Below are positions 1 to 6,711 of a stretch of DNA of 7,353 nt, piece by piece. Under the pieces are notes generated by a model. The model searched no databases. It saw nothing but the letters and a program-made list of their open reading frames with translations, and was not told the origin of the DNA. Numbering within the stretch: position 1 is the stretch's first letter; every line of letters begins with the position of its first letter. A program made the translations under genes and the position numbers. This DNA comes from Dysgonomonas sp. (GTDB lineage: Bacteria > Bacteroidota > Bacteroidia > Bacteroidales > Dysgonomonadaceae), in assembly GCA_030151105.1 (NCBI GenBank), contig JASLEN010000283.1:1-7353 (forward strand). The letters run 5' to 3'.

Positions 1-1009
1 CTCTTTTTTTCATAAAAGCAAGAATGCCTATAGATGCTAGTCCTACAAGAATTTGCCAGAAAGATTGTATCATAAATACACCTGTTGCAAAAGCCGTAGC
101 AGATAGCTGATTTACACCATATAGAGTCAACGCAGCTATAACTGCCACTTGCCATGGCCCTAGCCCTCCATTTGTAGGAATTCCCATACTCAAGCTGCTG
201 AGAGCAAAACCAATTAAACCAGCGGTGATTCCAAGGTTTTCAGTAAAGTCGAATGCAAAGAATGAGATGTAGAAAAAGCAGAAGTAAGACACCCAAATAC
301 CTAGCGTGTATAGTAGCAACCATCCTTTTTCTTTCATCTTCCATATTTCGCGCATGTCATTTCCCATGCTTTTGAGAGCATCTTTTATTTTGGCTACAAT
401 TTTATTATCGTCAAAATATTTGAACGTAACAAAGATGATCAAAACAACGAGCCCCATTATAATGTAAGGAGTAGGAGATTTGACAGCAGCAACTACCGTA
501 TCAAATGTTTCTTGATTGTGTTGCAATTGCTCTATGAAGAAGTTAGCATTGAATCCAACAGCTGCTAATACAATTAAGGCTACCGTAATGGTATCAAAAA
601 CTCTATCCAAGAGCATTGTGCCCAATAATGTCGTAAAAGGTACTTTCTCGTCTTTTGCAACTATGCCACATCGCCACACTTCTCCCGCTCTTGGGATGCC
701 GTAGTTGATGGCATAGCCTCCAAGAATAGAAAATATTAAACGTTTTCTACTTGGGTTATAACCTAAGGGTTTCATCAATAATCCCCATCTAAAGCCTCGG
801 ATAGAGTGTCCTAGAATGACAAAAGGGAGAGACAACAAGAGGAAAGCCCAATTAGCATCTTTCATTATTTCCCACATTGCCCCCAGATCAATATCTCTAA
901 GGAGAAAATATACTATAATTGCACCCAAAGCTAGTGGGAGCACAATGGTGATAATCCTATTAAGTAGCGACTTTTTAGGCTTCTCTTCGTATTCTATCGA
1001 GTCAGTCAT
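1..1009 (-). CDS. Flippase-like membrane protein, UPF0104 / LPG_synthase_TM family (3' end outside window)
   Basis: The frame is open from the ATG at 1009-1007 to the window edge and gives 336 residues with no stop, so the C-terminus is missing, probably by only a few residues because relatives are usually about 320-350 aa. It is a polytopic inner-membrane protein. A short charged N-terminus precedes a first membrane segment at about residues 17-37, with further hydrophobic segments near 55-70, 125-150, 180-196, 230-255, 260-276, 284-298 and 308-332. Family hallmarks visible are RGFRW (71-75), NYGIPRAGEVWR (102-113), LLDRVFD (133-139) and the glycine-rich GIPTNGGLGPWQ (276-287). The family includes the membrane domain of MprF and YbhN-like proteins, which are thought to move lipids or lipid-linked substrates. 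The substrate here is unknown, and there is no attached synthase domain in the visible part. It is divergent from rsmA and its start has no clear Shine-Dalgarno, as is normal in Bacteroidota. Confidence 0.85.
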   Translation of the reverse strand, partial: MTDSIEYEEKPKKSLLNRIITIVLPLALGAIIVYFLLRDIDLGAMWEIMKDANWAFLLLSLPFVILGHSIRGFRWGLLMKPLGYNPSRKRLIFSILGGYAINYGIPRAGEVWRCGIVAKDEKVPFTTLLGTMLLDRVFDTITVALIVLAAVGFNANFFIEQLQHNQETFDTVVAAVKSPTPYIIMGLVVLIIFVTFKYFDDNKIVAKIKDALKSMGNDMREIWKMKEKGWLLLYTLGIWVSYFCFFYISFFAFDFTENLGITAGLIGFALSSLSMGIPTNGGLGPWQVAVIAALTLYGVNQLSATAFATGVFMIQSFWQILVGLASIGILAFMKKR

Positions 1010-1078
1010 TCAGTATTCTTATAACTATTATGAATTAATAAAGATGAGTTTGATGACTGCAATTTACAATCAAAATAC

Positions 1079-1086
1079 TACCTTTG
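1079..1086 (+). promoter_or_regulatory. Bacteroidota -7 promoter element, rsmA-corA direction
   Basis: TACCTTTG matches the Bacteroidota primary sigma factor -7 consensus TAnnTTTG exactly and is followed by CACC, a common context. The -33 box is weak: the nearest TTTG (1049-1052) lies 26 bases upstream instead of about 19-21, and the 19-base spacing puts ACTG (1056-1059) there. Initiation would fall near 1091 and leave a leader of about 110 bases before rsmA. The motif match is seen; promoter activity is inferred. Confidence 0.5.
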
Positions 1087-1091
1087 CACCA

Positions 1092-1099
1092 CAAATATA
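1092..1099 (-). promoter_or_regulatory. Candidate Bacteroidota -7 promoter element, flippase-gene direction
   Basis: Read on the minus strand this is TATATTTG, an exact TAnnTTTG match. Initiation would be near 1087, giving a leader of about 80 bases for the membrane-protein gene that starts at 1009. No good TTTG lies 19-21 bases upstream, so the call is tentative. It interleaves with the plus-strand element at 1079-1086. Confidence 0.35.
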
Positions 1100-1199
1100 G
1101 TGATTTTATGATATTAAACGGATTGACATGTAAAATCTTGTATTCGTTTATTCTCTTATAGGCTTAATTTAATCATAAATATTATCTGACTATAGCTCT

Positions 1200-1985
1200 A
1201 TGAAAAAAGTAAGACCCAAAAAGTTTTTAGGACAACATTTCTTAAAAGACTTGACGATTGCCAAGCAAATTGCCGATACTATCGATGGTTTTCCAAACCT
1301 TCCAGTGGTAGAGGTTGGTTCTGGTATGGGTGTTCTTACGCAATACTTGTTAGAGAAAACCAATCCTGTAACAGTTGTTGAAATTGATAGAGAATCTGTT
1401 CCATATCTTCACGAACATTTTCCAGCTTTGGGAAATAATATAATAGAAGGAGACTTTTTGGAACTCAATTTGGAGGAAATACTAGAAGGACAAATTTGTG
1501 TGATAGGGAATTACCCTTACAACATATCATCACAAATTCTTTTCAAGGTTCTAGATCACAAAGAAAAAGTTGTTTGCTGTACAGGAATGTTCCAGAAAGA
1601 AGTAGCCGAAAGAGTTACTGCAAAGCCTGGTGGCAAGACATACGGAATCCTAAGTGTGCTTTTGCAAGCATGGTATGATGTTGAATATCTATTCACTGTA
1701 AGTGAAAAGGTGTTTGATCCACCACCAAAGGTTAAGTCTGCCGTAATTCGCTTGGTTCGTAATGATAGAAAAACGCTAAACTGTGATGAGAAACTATTCA
1801 AAACGGTTGTGAAGACAGCCTTCAATCAGCGACGAAAAATGCTTCGTAGTTCTCTAAAGAGTCTGTTAGGCAAAGACAACTCCATTTATTCTAATTCTTT
1901 GTTTACTGAGCGACCCGAGCGATTGTCAGTAGCCCAATTTGAGGAGCTGACAAATATTGTATCGGAGAATATGCCTAGGCAATAG
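1200..1985 (+). CDS. rsmA: 16S rRNA (adenine(1518)-N(6)/adenine(1519)-N(6))-dimethyltransferase RsmA (KsgA)
   Basis: This 261-residue protein has the usual RsmA length. RsmA uses S-adenosylmethionine to add two methyl groups to each of the two adjacent adenines in the loop of 16S rRNA helix 45, a late checkpoint in assembly of the small ribosomal subunit. Visible motifs, in order, are KKFLGQHFL (7-15), the SAM-binding VEVGSGMGVLT (37-47), the acidic loop VVEIDRE (59-65), GDF (84-86), the catalytic GNYPYNISS (103-111; NYPY where E. coli has NLPY), EVAERVTAKPGGKTYGILSV (134-153), VFDPPPKVKSAV (171-182), the C-terminal RNA-binding NQRRKMLRSSLK (209-220) and RPERLS (238-243). The ATG at 1200 starts directly at MKKVRPKKFLGQ, as in relatives. 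No strong Shine-Dalgarno is present. corA begins 33 bases after the stop on the same strand, so the two are probably cotranscribed. Confidence 0.97.
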   Translation: MKKVRPKKFLGQHFLKDLTIAKQIADTIDGFPNLPVVEVGSGMGVLTQYLLEKTNPVTVVEIDRESVPYLHEHFPALGNNIIEGDFLELNLEEILEGQICVIGNYPYNISSQILFKVLDHKEKVVCCTGMFQKEVAERVTAKPGGKTYGILSVLLQAWYDVEYLFTVSEKVFDPPPKVKSAVIRLVRNDRKTLNCDEKLFKTVVKTAFNQRRKMLRSSLKSLLGKDNSIYSNSLFTERPERLSVAQFEELTNIVSENMPRQ

Positions 1986-2018
1986 GTGAGTCGTTAATGA
2001 GTAAAATAGAAGAAATAG

Positions 2019-2957
2019 ATGTCAGAAGTAAGACTATTCTATCACAAGGATAATATAATTCGTTTAAGTAGAAGTATTGAGTTTTTGAAAACAAAGGCTA
2101 TTGATAGCTTTTTGTGGATAGACCTTAACAATGTGGACGAAGATATTGAGTATGAATTGGAGGATTATCTCAAAATTTATATTCAAGAGGAAGAAGAAAT
2201 GATTGAAATTGAGATGTCGTCTCGATATATCGAAACATCCGATTCTTTGGTCATAAATTCCAACTTTTTACTTGATACTTTTGAGAAAGAAGCAGTATCG
2301 TTTATTCTCAAAAACGATTTGCTCATTACAGTTCGTGATGAAGACTTGCTCTCGTTCCACGAGGTCGTAAAACGCTTGATGGCGAATCCAAAGAGTTATC
2401 CTACAGGCTTCCACGTCTTCGTGGCTCTCTTCGAAACACGTATCGAAATAGATGCGGATATGATTGAGAATATGACGCAACGGATAACAGAATTGAGTAA
2501 TAGTATTCAAGATGCTGATGAGGCTATCCTGTTGGAAATAAAAGACCTTCAGGAAAAAACGATGCTCCTACGAGAGAATATTATTGACAAACAGCGTTCA
2601 GTTTCTAGTATGTTAAAGAGCGAAATTGTTCCCAATGATTTGCGTGGCAAGCTGAATATTCTCATCAAGGATATCAACTCCCTTCTAGAGCATATCAAGT
2701 TTAGCTTCGATAGACTTGATTACCTACAAGATACTTTCCTCGGGTTTGTGAACATTGAGCAGAATAAGATTATCAAAATGTTTACTGTGATTTCTGTCAT
2801 CTTCATGCCTCCTACGCTCATTGCCAGTATCTATGGGATGAACTTTATCGATATGCCTGAAATTAATTGGGCTTACGGGTATGAGTTCTCTATCGGTCTG
2901 ATGATAGCAGCAGTGGTTGTAATTCTTTACTATTTTAAGAGGAAGAAATGGCTCTGA
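2019..2957 (+). CDS. corA: CorA-family magnesium/divalent cation transporter
   Basis: This 312-residue protein has the CorA layout: a soluble N-terminal alpha/beta domain (about 1-140), a long helical stalk (about 141-250), two membrane helices (about 251-271 and 287-306) and a short basic C-terminus ending KRKKWL. The family signature YGMNF is at 272-276, immediately after the first membrane helix, followed by MPEINWAYGY in the short outer loop (279-288). CorA forms homopentamers in the inner membrane; the GMN loop is the selectivity filter for hydrated Mg2+, and Co2+ or Ni2+ can also pass. An acidic run at about 57-65 (EEEEMIEIE) lies in the cytoplasmic domain, but I cannot tell whether it is a regulatory metal site. 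The ATG at 2019 is preceded by a purine-rich AGAAGAAAT tract. The gene lies 33 bases after rsmA and probably shares its transcript. The exact ion specificity cannot be read from sequence. Confidence 0.93.
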   Translation: MSEVRLFYHKDNIIRLSRSIEFLKTKAIDSFLWIDLNNVDEDIEYELEDYLKIYIQEEEEMIEIEMSSRYIETSDSLVINSNFLLDTFEKEAVSFILKNDLLITVRDEDLLSFHEVVKRLMANPKSYPTGFHVFVALFETRIEIDADMIENMTQRITELSNSIQDADEAILLEIKDLQEKTMLLRENIIDKQRSVSSMLKSEIVPNDLRGKLNILIKDINSLLEHIKFSFDRLDYLQDTFLGFVNIEQNKIIKMFTVISVIFMPPTLIASIYGMNFIDMPEINWAYGYEFSIGLMIAAVVVILYYFKRKKWL

Positions 2958-2995
2958 TTATAAGCTGATATCTCTCAAAGGGTAACGATAGTAAC

Positions 2996-3040
2996 AAAGG
3001 TAACATCCATAGCTAAATAGGTCGCTACCTTTTTTATTTT
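2996..3040 (+). terminator. Probable intrinsic terminator of rsmA-corA
   Basis: AAAGGTA (2996-3002) pairs perfectly with TACCTTT (3026-3032), and one A-C mismatch further in a C-G pair extends the stem. The T-rich run TTTTTTATTTT follows at 3030-3040. The loop is long (about 23 bases), which weakens the call. It begins about 40 bases after the corA stop, where a terminator is expected. Confidence 0.5.
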
Positions 3041-3065
3041 AGTGTATGTCAATTGTTTGGACTGT

Positions 3066-3098
3066 AAAAAGATTGCGAATGTAATGAAAGTAACATTC
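3066..3098 (-). terminator. Weak candidate terminator for the small exported-protein gene
   Basis: On the minus strand GAATGT (3098-3093) can pair with ACATTC (3082-3077) across a 10-base loop, and a short T run follows at about 3070-3066. It lies some 90 bases past the stop at 3189. The stem is short and AT-rich, so it may be chance. Apart from this and the corA terminator, I see nothing in 2958-3188. Confidence 0.2.
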
Positions 3099-3188
3099 TC
3101 AGATCTCTAAAATGTGGAGGTTAATTACCTTATTATCACGTTTGTTTTAGGTCAACTCGCTTGTTTATTGCTTCTAGTATATAGATAA

Positions 3189-3572
3189 TTAGTTGTTTTC
3201 TCCTATTATGCAAAGCCCTATTAAGTTTTTGGTTTTGTATATAGTATTATGATATTTATCTTCGATAGCTATCCCATTAACAGCACTGACTCTAAGACTA
3301 TAAAACATATTTGACATTTCCTTAGTTGGGTATATTTGTTCAATCATAAGTTTATATTTTCCTCCTATCTCTATTTTTTCATCACATTTACTATATGGAA
3401 TCGCATACTGAGCATTTGTTACTTTATATAAAGTATCATTGTGGTTCATGATGATTATCTGAGAACCACTCTCTTTATAAATGTTTTCAATTATAAACTC
3501 TCTTTTAATAGTTTGTCCAAGAAGTGTTGCTGTTGCCCCAATACAGATAAAAAATAAGTATATCTTCTTCAT
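3189..3572 (-). CDS. Small exported protein of unknown function
   Basis: This is an unrecognised protein of 127 residues. The start is taken at 3572, where MKKIYLFFICIGATATLLGQ forms a classic signal peptide: two lysines, a hydrophobic core and a likely signal peptidase I cleavage around residues 19-20. No lipobox cysteine is visible, so it is probably a soluble periplasmic or secreted protein, not a lipoprotein. The mature part is about 107 residues and looks beta-rich, with alternating hydrophobic residues (REFIIENI, QIIIMNHNDTLYKV, GGKYKLMIEQI, YSLRVSAVNGIAIED). It has two cysteines, at 63 and 121, that could form a disulfide. An in-frame ATG at 3641 would add 23 residues but lies inside the rpsA terminator hairpin and would bury the signal peptide, so it is rejected. 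The gene is more AT-rich than its neighbours. It lies downstream of rpsA on the same strand but beyond a strong terminator, so it likely has its own promoter, although I see no good match. I assign no function. Confidence 0.65.
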   Translation of the reverse strand: MKKIYLFFICIGATATLLGQTIKREFIIENIYKESGSQIIIMNHNDTLYKVTNAQYAIPYSKCDEKIEIGGKYKLMIEQIYPTKEMSNMFYSLRVSAVNGIAIEDKYHNTIYKTKNLIGLCIIGENN

Positions 3573-3611
3573 AATAGTTCTTTTAGATTTAACTTCATTC
3601 AATTCGAATAT

Positions 3612-3651
3612 AAACAAAAAAATCGGAGTTGAAATTAACAACTCCGATTTT
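3612..3651 (-). terminator. Intrinsic terminator of rpsA (possibly bidirectional)
   Basis: A 13-base perfect inverted repeat: AAAATCGGAGTTG (3619-3631) and CAACTCCGATTTT (3639-3651) enclose a 7-base loop. On the minus strand the hairpin is followed by a run of seven Ts and then GTTTATA, a textbook intrinsic terminator about 57 bases after the rpsA stop at 3708. The A-tract on one side and T-tract on the other could also allow termination from the plus strand, but no plus-strand gene approaches closely. Confidence 0.9.
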
Positions 3652-3707
3652 CAATATAGTTTAAAGGAATATCGACTGGCGTCAGCCAACCGAAAAGTCA
3701 GGGACTA

Positions 3708-5501
3708 TTATTTTCCTCCTTCTAGTTTTTCTTTAAGAGCTTGTAGCTCGTCAAGATCACCAAGAGTAGAACGCTCAACATTAGTTTGAGTTAATGCAGG
3801 AGCAGAATCTTTCTTAGGAGCTCTTTTTTGTTTTTTCTCAGCAGCTTCTACTTGTAGATCTGGATTTTCATCTTCAAAAATACGGCTGTGAGAAACAATG
3901 ATACGTTTAGAATCTTTGTTGAATTCGATAACTTTGAAGTCTAGTTTTTCTTCAAGTTTCGCTTGAGATCCGTCTTCTTTCACTAGGTGTTTTGGAGTTG
4001 CAAAACCTTCTACGCCATAAGGAAGAGAGATAACTGCACCTTTGTCAACCATTTCGATGATAGTTCCTTCGTGTACCGAACCTACAGTGAATACTGTTTC
4101 GAATACATCCCAAGGGTTTTCTTCTAATTGTTTGTGACCAAGGCTCAAACGACGATTTTCAACATCGATTTCAAGAACTTGTACTTCAATATCAGCACCT
4201 AGTTGAGTTACTTCACTTGGGTGTTTGATTTTCTTAGTCCAAGATAGGTCAGAAATATGGATCAATCCATCTACACCTTCTTCGATTTCAGCAAATACAC
4301 CAAAGTTTGTAAAGTTACGAACTTTTGCAGTGTGAGTGCTTCCAACTGGATATTTAGTTTCGATGTTTTCCCATGGATCTGGTTTCAATTGTTTGATCCC
4401 AAGAGACATTTTTCTTTCTTCACGATCTAGTGTCAAGATAACAGCTTCGATCTCGTCTCCTACTTGCATGAAGTCTTGAGCGCTACGTAAGTGTTGTGCC
4501 CAGCTCATTTCAGATACGTGGATAAGTCCTTCTACACCTGGAGCGATTTCGATGAACGCACCATAGTCAGCCATAACTACCACTTTTCCTTTGATTTTGT
4601 CTCCAACTTGTAGGTTAGCATCAAGAGCATCCCAAGGGTGAGGAGTAAGTTGTTTAAGACCAAGAGCAATACGTTTTTTGTCATCATCAAAGTCAAGGAT
4701 AACAACGTTGATTTTTTGATCTAGTTCAACCACTTCTTCTGGATGTTGTACACGACCCCAAGATAGGTCAGTGATGTGTACAAGACCATCTACGCCACCA
4801 AGGTCGATAAATACACCATACGAAGTGATGTTTTTAACAGTACCTTCAAGCACTTGTCCTTTTTCCAGTTTGCCAATGATTTCTTTCTTTTGTTGTTCCA
4901 ATTCCTCTTCGATAAGAGCTTTGTGAGATACAACAACGTTTTTGAATTCGTGGTTGATTTTTACCACTTTGAATTCCATAGTTTTTCCTACGAATACATC
5001 ATAGTCACGGATAGGTTTAACGTCGATTTGAGAACCTGGCAAGAATGCTTCGATTCCAAATACGTCAACAATCATACCGCCTTTAGTACGGCATTTGATA
5101 TAACCTTTGATGATTTCGTCATTTTCAAGAGCTTCGTTAACACGATCCCAAGAGCGTGTAGCACGAGCTTTTTTATGTGATAGTACAAGTTGTCCGTGGC
5201 TATCTTCTTGACTTTCGATAAATACTTCTACTTCGTCTCCTACAGCCAACTCTGGGTTGTAACGGAATTCACCCATAGATACAATACCGTCAGATTTGTA
5301 ACCGATATTGATAACTACTTCACGCTTACTAACAGAAATAACTTTACCAACAACCACTTCTTTGTCATTAATTTTGCTCAAAGATTGGTCATAGATTTTA
5401 ATCAGTTCTTCCTTGTTTTGTTGTAAGAAAGAATCCCCTTGTTCAAATACTTCCCAGTCAAAATCAGAAACTGGTTGTACGTTTTTTAAAAAATCACTCA
5501 T
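3708..5501 (-). CDS. rpsA: 30S ribosomal protein bS1
   Basis: This 597-residue protein matches the usual length of Bacteroidota S1. It binds mRNA on the small ribosomal subunit and helps place it for initiation. Six S1 (OB-fold) repeats are visible at about 48-111, 128-194, 214-284, 299-371, 386-458 and 473-540. Repeats 3-5 carry the strongest signature (YGVFIDLGGVDGLVHITDLSW at 228-248, YGAFIEIAPGVEGLIHVSEMSW at 313-334, FGVFAEIEEGVDGLIHISDLSW at 400-421), and a recurring link, LGxKQL followed by PW, ends each repeat. Repeat 2 is divergent (GGMIVDVFGIEAFLPGSQ), as in the ribosome-binding half of other S1 proteins. The 541-597 tail is lysine-, alanine- and glutamate-rich and likely disordered. 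The ATG at 5501 has an AT-rich leader and no Shine-Dalgarno. Many Bacteroidota initiate with the anti-Shine-Dalgarno of 16S rRNA sequestered, which may make S1 more important. The gene is transcribed alone, between its own promoter and a strong terminator. Confidence 0.97.
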   Translation of the reverse strand: MSDFLKNVQPVSDFDWEVFEQGDSFLQQNKEELIKIYDQSLSKINDKEVVVGKVISVSKREVVINIGYKSDGIVSMGEFRYNPELAVGDEVEVFIESQEDSHGQLVLSHKKARATRSWDRVNEALENDEIIKGYIKCRTKGGMIVDVFGIEAFLPGSQIDVKPIRDYDVFVGKTMEFKVVKINHEFKNVVVSHKALIEEELEQQKKEIIGKLEKGQVLEGTVKNITSYGVFIDLGGVDGLVHITDLSWGRVQHPEEVVELDQKINVVILDFDDDKKRIALGLKQLTPHPWDALDANLQVGDKIKGKVVVMADYGAFIEIAPGVEGLIHVSEMSWAQHLRSAQDFMQVGDEIEAVILTLDREERKMSLGIKQLKPDPWENIETKYPVGSTHTAKVRNFTNFGVFAEIEEGVDGLIHISDLSWTKKIKHPSEVTQLGADIEVQVLEIDVENRRLSLGHKQLEENPWDVFETVFTVGSVHEGTIIEMVDKGAVISLPYGVEGFATPKHLVKEDGSQAKLEEKLDFKVIEFNKDSKRIIVSHSRIFEDENPDLQVEAAEKKQKRAPKKDSAPALTQTNVERSTLGDLDELQALKEKLEGGK

Positions 5502-5587
5502 TTGTTATTCGTGCGATCTATATTACCAGAATATTGATCAGTAAAAATTAAAAGTTAGACATTAGATGTTTATTCTTAAAATATAAA

Positions 5588-5615
5588 CACCGACCTTCCT
5601 CTCGGAAAATCGGTG
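5588..5615 (-). terminator. Strong hairpin: terminator of the DUF47-PiT operon or 5' hairpin of the rpsA leader
   Basis: On the minus strand CACCGATTTTCC (5615-5604) pairs with GGAAGGTCGGTG (5599-5588) over 12 positions, two of them G-T wobbles, across a GAGA loop. It is followed by TTTATATTTT. It starts 41 bases after the PiT stop at 5656, where an intrinsic terminator is expected, although the U tract is interrupted. It also starts directly after the rpsA -7 box, so the rpsA transcript would begin inside it and could keep most of the stem. The structure is seen; which role applies is inferred. Confidence 0.65.
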
Positions 5616-5646
5616 CAAAGATACTGTTTTACAGTGAATAATCAAA
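5616..5646 (-). promoter_or_regulatory. rpsA promoter, Bacteroidota consensus
   Basis: On the minus strand TTTG (5646-5643) is separated by exactly 19 bases from TATCTTTG (5623-5616), a perfect match to the Bacteroidota -33/-7 consensus TTTG-N19-TAnnTTTG. Initiation is expected near 5612-5609, giving an rpsA leader of about 110 bases. The promoter sits in the 154-base gap between the PiT stop and the rpsA start, so rpsA is uncoupled from the phosphate operon. Confidence 0.8.
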
Positions 5647-5655
5647 TTCTTTTAG

Positions 5656-6711
5656 TTAAAGAAATATTCCGAGCACATGATAAACTAATATTGCCATCAC
5701 TGCACTTACTGGAATAGTGAGTACCCATGCTATCATTAGGTCTTTTGTAATCCCCCAGCGCACAGCCGAGAGTCTCTTTACAGAGCCCACTCCGATTATA
5801 CTTCCTGATATTACGTGAGTAGTACTTACTGGCACGTGCAAGAATTCAGCTATGAAAATAGTGATTGCTCCTGCTGTTTGTGCTGTAAATCCTTCTACGG
5901 GAGTTATTTTCGTGATGCGATTTCCCATCGTTTTCATGATCTTCCATCCACCTCCCATTGTTCCTAGGGCAATAGCCGTGAAACAAGCTAGTGGAACCCA
6001 ATCGTGCATGTCGTCCATAGATCTCATGTACAACCAAGGGTGAATGTCAGGATTGGCATATGATTCAGCAATTAGTGCTGCAGCAATAATACCCATCACT
6101 TTTTGTGAGTCATTCAATCCATGAGAAATACTTAGTAGTGCCGATGAAATCAGTTGTAGTCGTTTGAACCAACGCTCGGCAGGTCCAGGCTTTGCTTTCT
6201 TTGCTAGATGCATGGTGATTATAGTGATAATGTTTCCCATCACCATCCCCAGTAGTGGAGCTACAACTATAAACAATGCAATTATTCCCACTACACCAGC
6301 ATGTACTGCTGAAAAACCTGCTGCGGCAATACCTGCTCCAGCAAATCCACCGATGAGGGTGTGTGATGATGATGATGGAATTCCAAGCCTCCATGTCACT
6401 AGATTCCACGTAATAGCAGCTACTAGACCAGCTATAATTACGTGTGATGGGTTTGCCATCATACTCATTACATGATCCATATTAACAGTTTTGGACACCG
6501 TGTCGGCAATTCCAAAACCTCCAATAATATATTTGGCTATAAAGTAGGCTACGAAGTTGAAGAATGCAGCCCAGATAACAGCTACAGTAGGTGATAGAAC
6601 CTTGGTAGATACTACTGTTGCAATAGAGTTGGCCGCGTCATGAAACCCATTGATAAAATCAAAAATTATAGCAAGAACTATAATTATGATTAATAATGTC
6701 ATTCCATCCAT
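5656..6711 (-). CDS. pit: PiT-family inorganic phosphate transporter
   Basis: This 351-residue polytopic inner-membrane protein belongs to the PHO4/PiT family of low-affinity phosphate carriers. These bring phosphate, often as a metal-phosphate complex, into the cell using the proton or sodium gradient. The two inverted halves each carry the family signature. The first has NGFHDAANSIATVVSTKVLS (21-40) with GIPSSSSHTLIGG (110-122), and the second has SHGLNDSQKVMGII (196-209) with PVSTTHVISGSIIGVG (294-309). The conserved aspartates (D25 and D201) and the S/T-T/S-H motifs are present. A soluble loop with a lysine-rich stretch lies at about 168-187. Its ATG overlaps the stop of the upstream DUF47 gene by one base (TAATG), implying translational coupling. 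The start MDGMTLL gives a short N-terminus ahead of the first membrane segment, normal for the compact bacterial form. The proton or sodium coupling cannot be decided from sequence. Confidence 0.93.
   Translation of the reverse strand: MDGMTLLIIIIVLAIIFDFINGFHDAANSIATVVSTKVLSPTVAVIWAAFFNFVAYFIAKYIIGGFGIADTVSKTVNMDHVMSMMANPSHVIIAGLVAAITWNLVTWRLGIPSSSSHTLIGGFAGAGIAAAGFSAVHAGVVGIIALFIVVAPLLGMVMGNIITIITMHLAKKAKPGPAERWFKRLQLISSALLSISHGLNDSQKVMGIIAAALIAESYANPDIHPWLYMRSMDDMHDWVPLACFTAIALGTMGGGWKIMKTMGNRITKITPVEGFTAQTAGAITIFIAEFLHVPVSTTHVISGSIIGVGSVKRLSAVRWGITKDLMIAWVLTIPVSAVMAILVYHVLGIFL

Noticed and set aside
516..1100. Plus-strand open frames 516-704 and 816-1100
   Set aside because: They are antisense to the flippase-like membrane protein, whose minus-strand frame has clear family motifs.
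1997..2053. 18-codon open frame (MSKIEEIDVRSK...) between rsmA and corA, overlapping the corA start
   Set aside because: Very short, no family, and mostly overlaps corA in another frame; no evidence that it is translated, though a leader peptide cannot be ruled out.
2995..3002. TACCTTTG on the minus strand downstream of corA, an exact -7 promoter match
   Set aside because: It would transcribe antisense into corA, has no gene to serve, and lies within the stem of the corA terminator; likely chance in AT-rich DNA.
2982..3006. Three spaced copies of GTAAC (in GGTAACGATAGTAAC and AAGGTAAC)
   Set aside because: Too short and irregular to be a CRISPR, iteron or regulator array; partly explained by the terminator stem.
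3573..3641. N-terminal extension of the small exported protein to an ATG at 3641
   Set aside because: It would start inside the rpsA terminator hairpin and place 23 residues ahead of a clean signal peptide; the ATG at 3572 is far more plausible.
3677..3688. Small inverted repeat TGGC-GTCA-GCCA just after the rpsA stop
   Set aside because: A four-base stem with no T run; the strong terminator just beyond explains the end of the transcript.
4776..5426. Two open frames on the plus strand (4776-5180 and 5190-5426) opposite rpsA
   Set aside because: They are antisense shadows of a highly conserved S1 gene; the predicted proteins are phenylalanine-rich with no motif, as expected from the complement of lysine/glutamate-rich codons.
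5846..6475. Several open frames on both strands inside the PiT gene (5846-6037, 5852-6043, 6110-6409, 6164-6475)
   Set aside because: All lie within the well-supported PiT coding sequence in other frames and show no family motif or leader.
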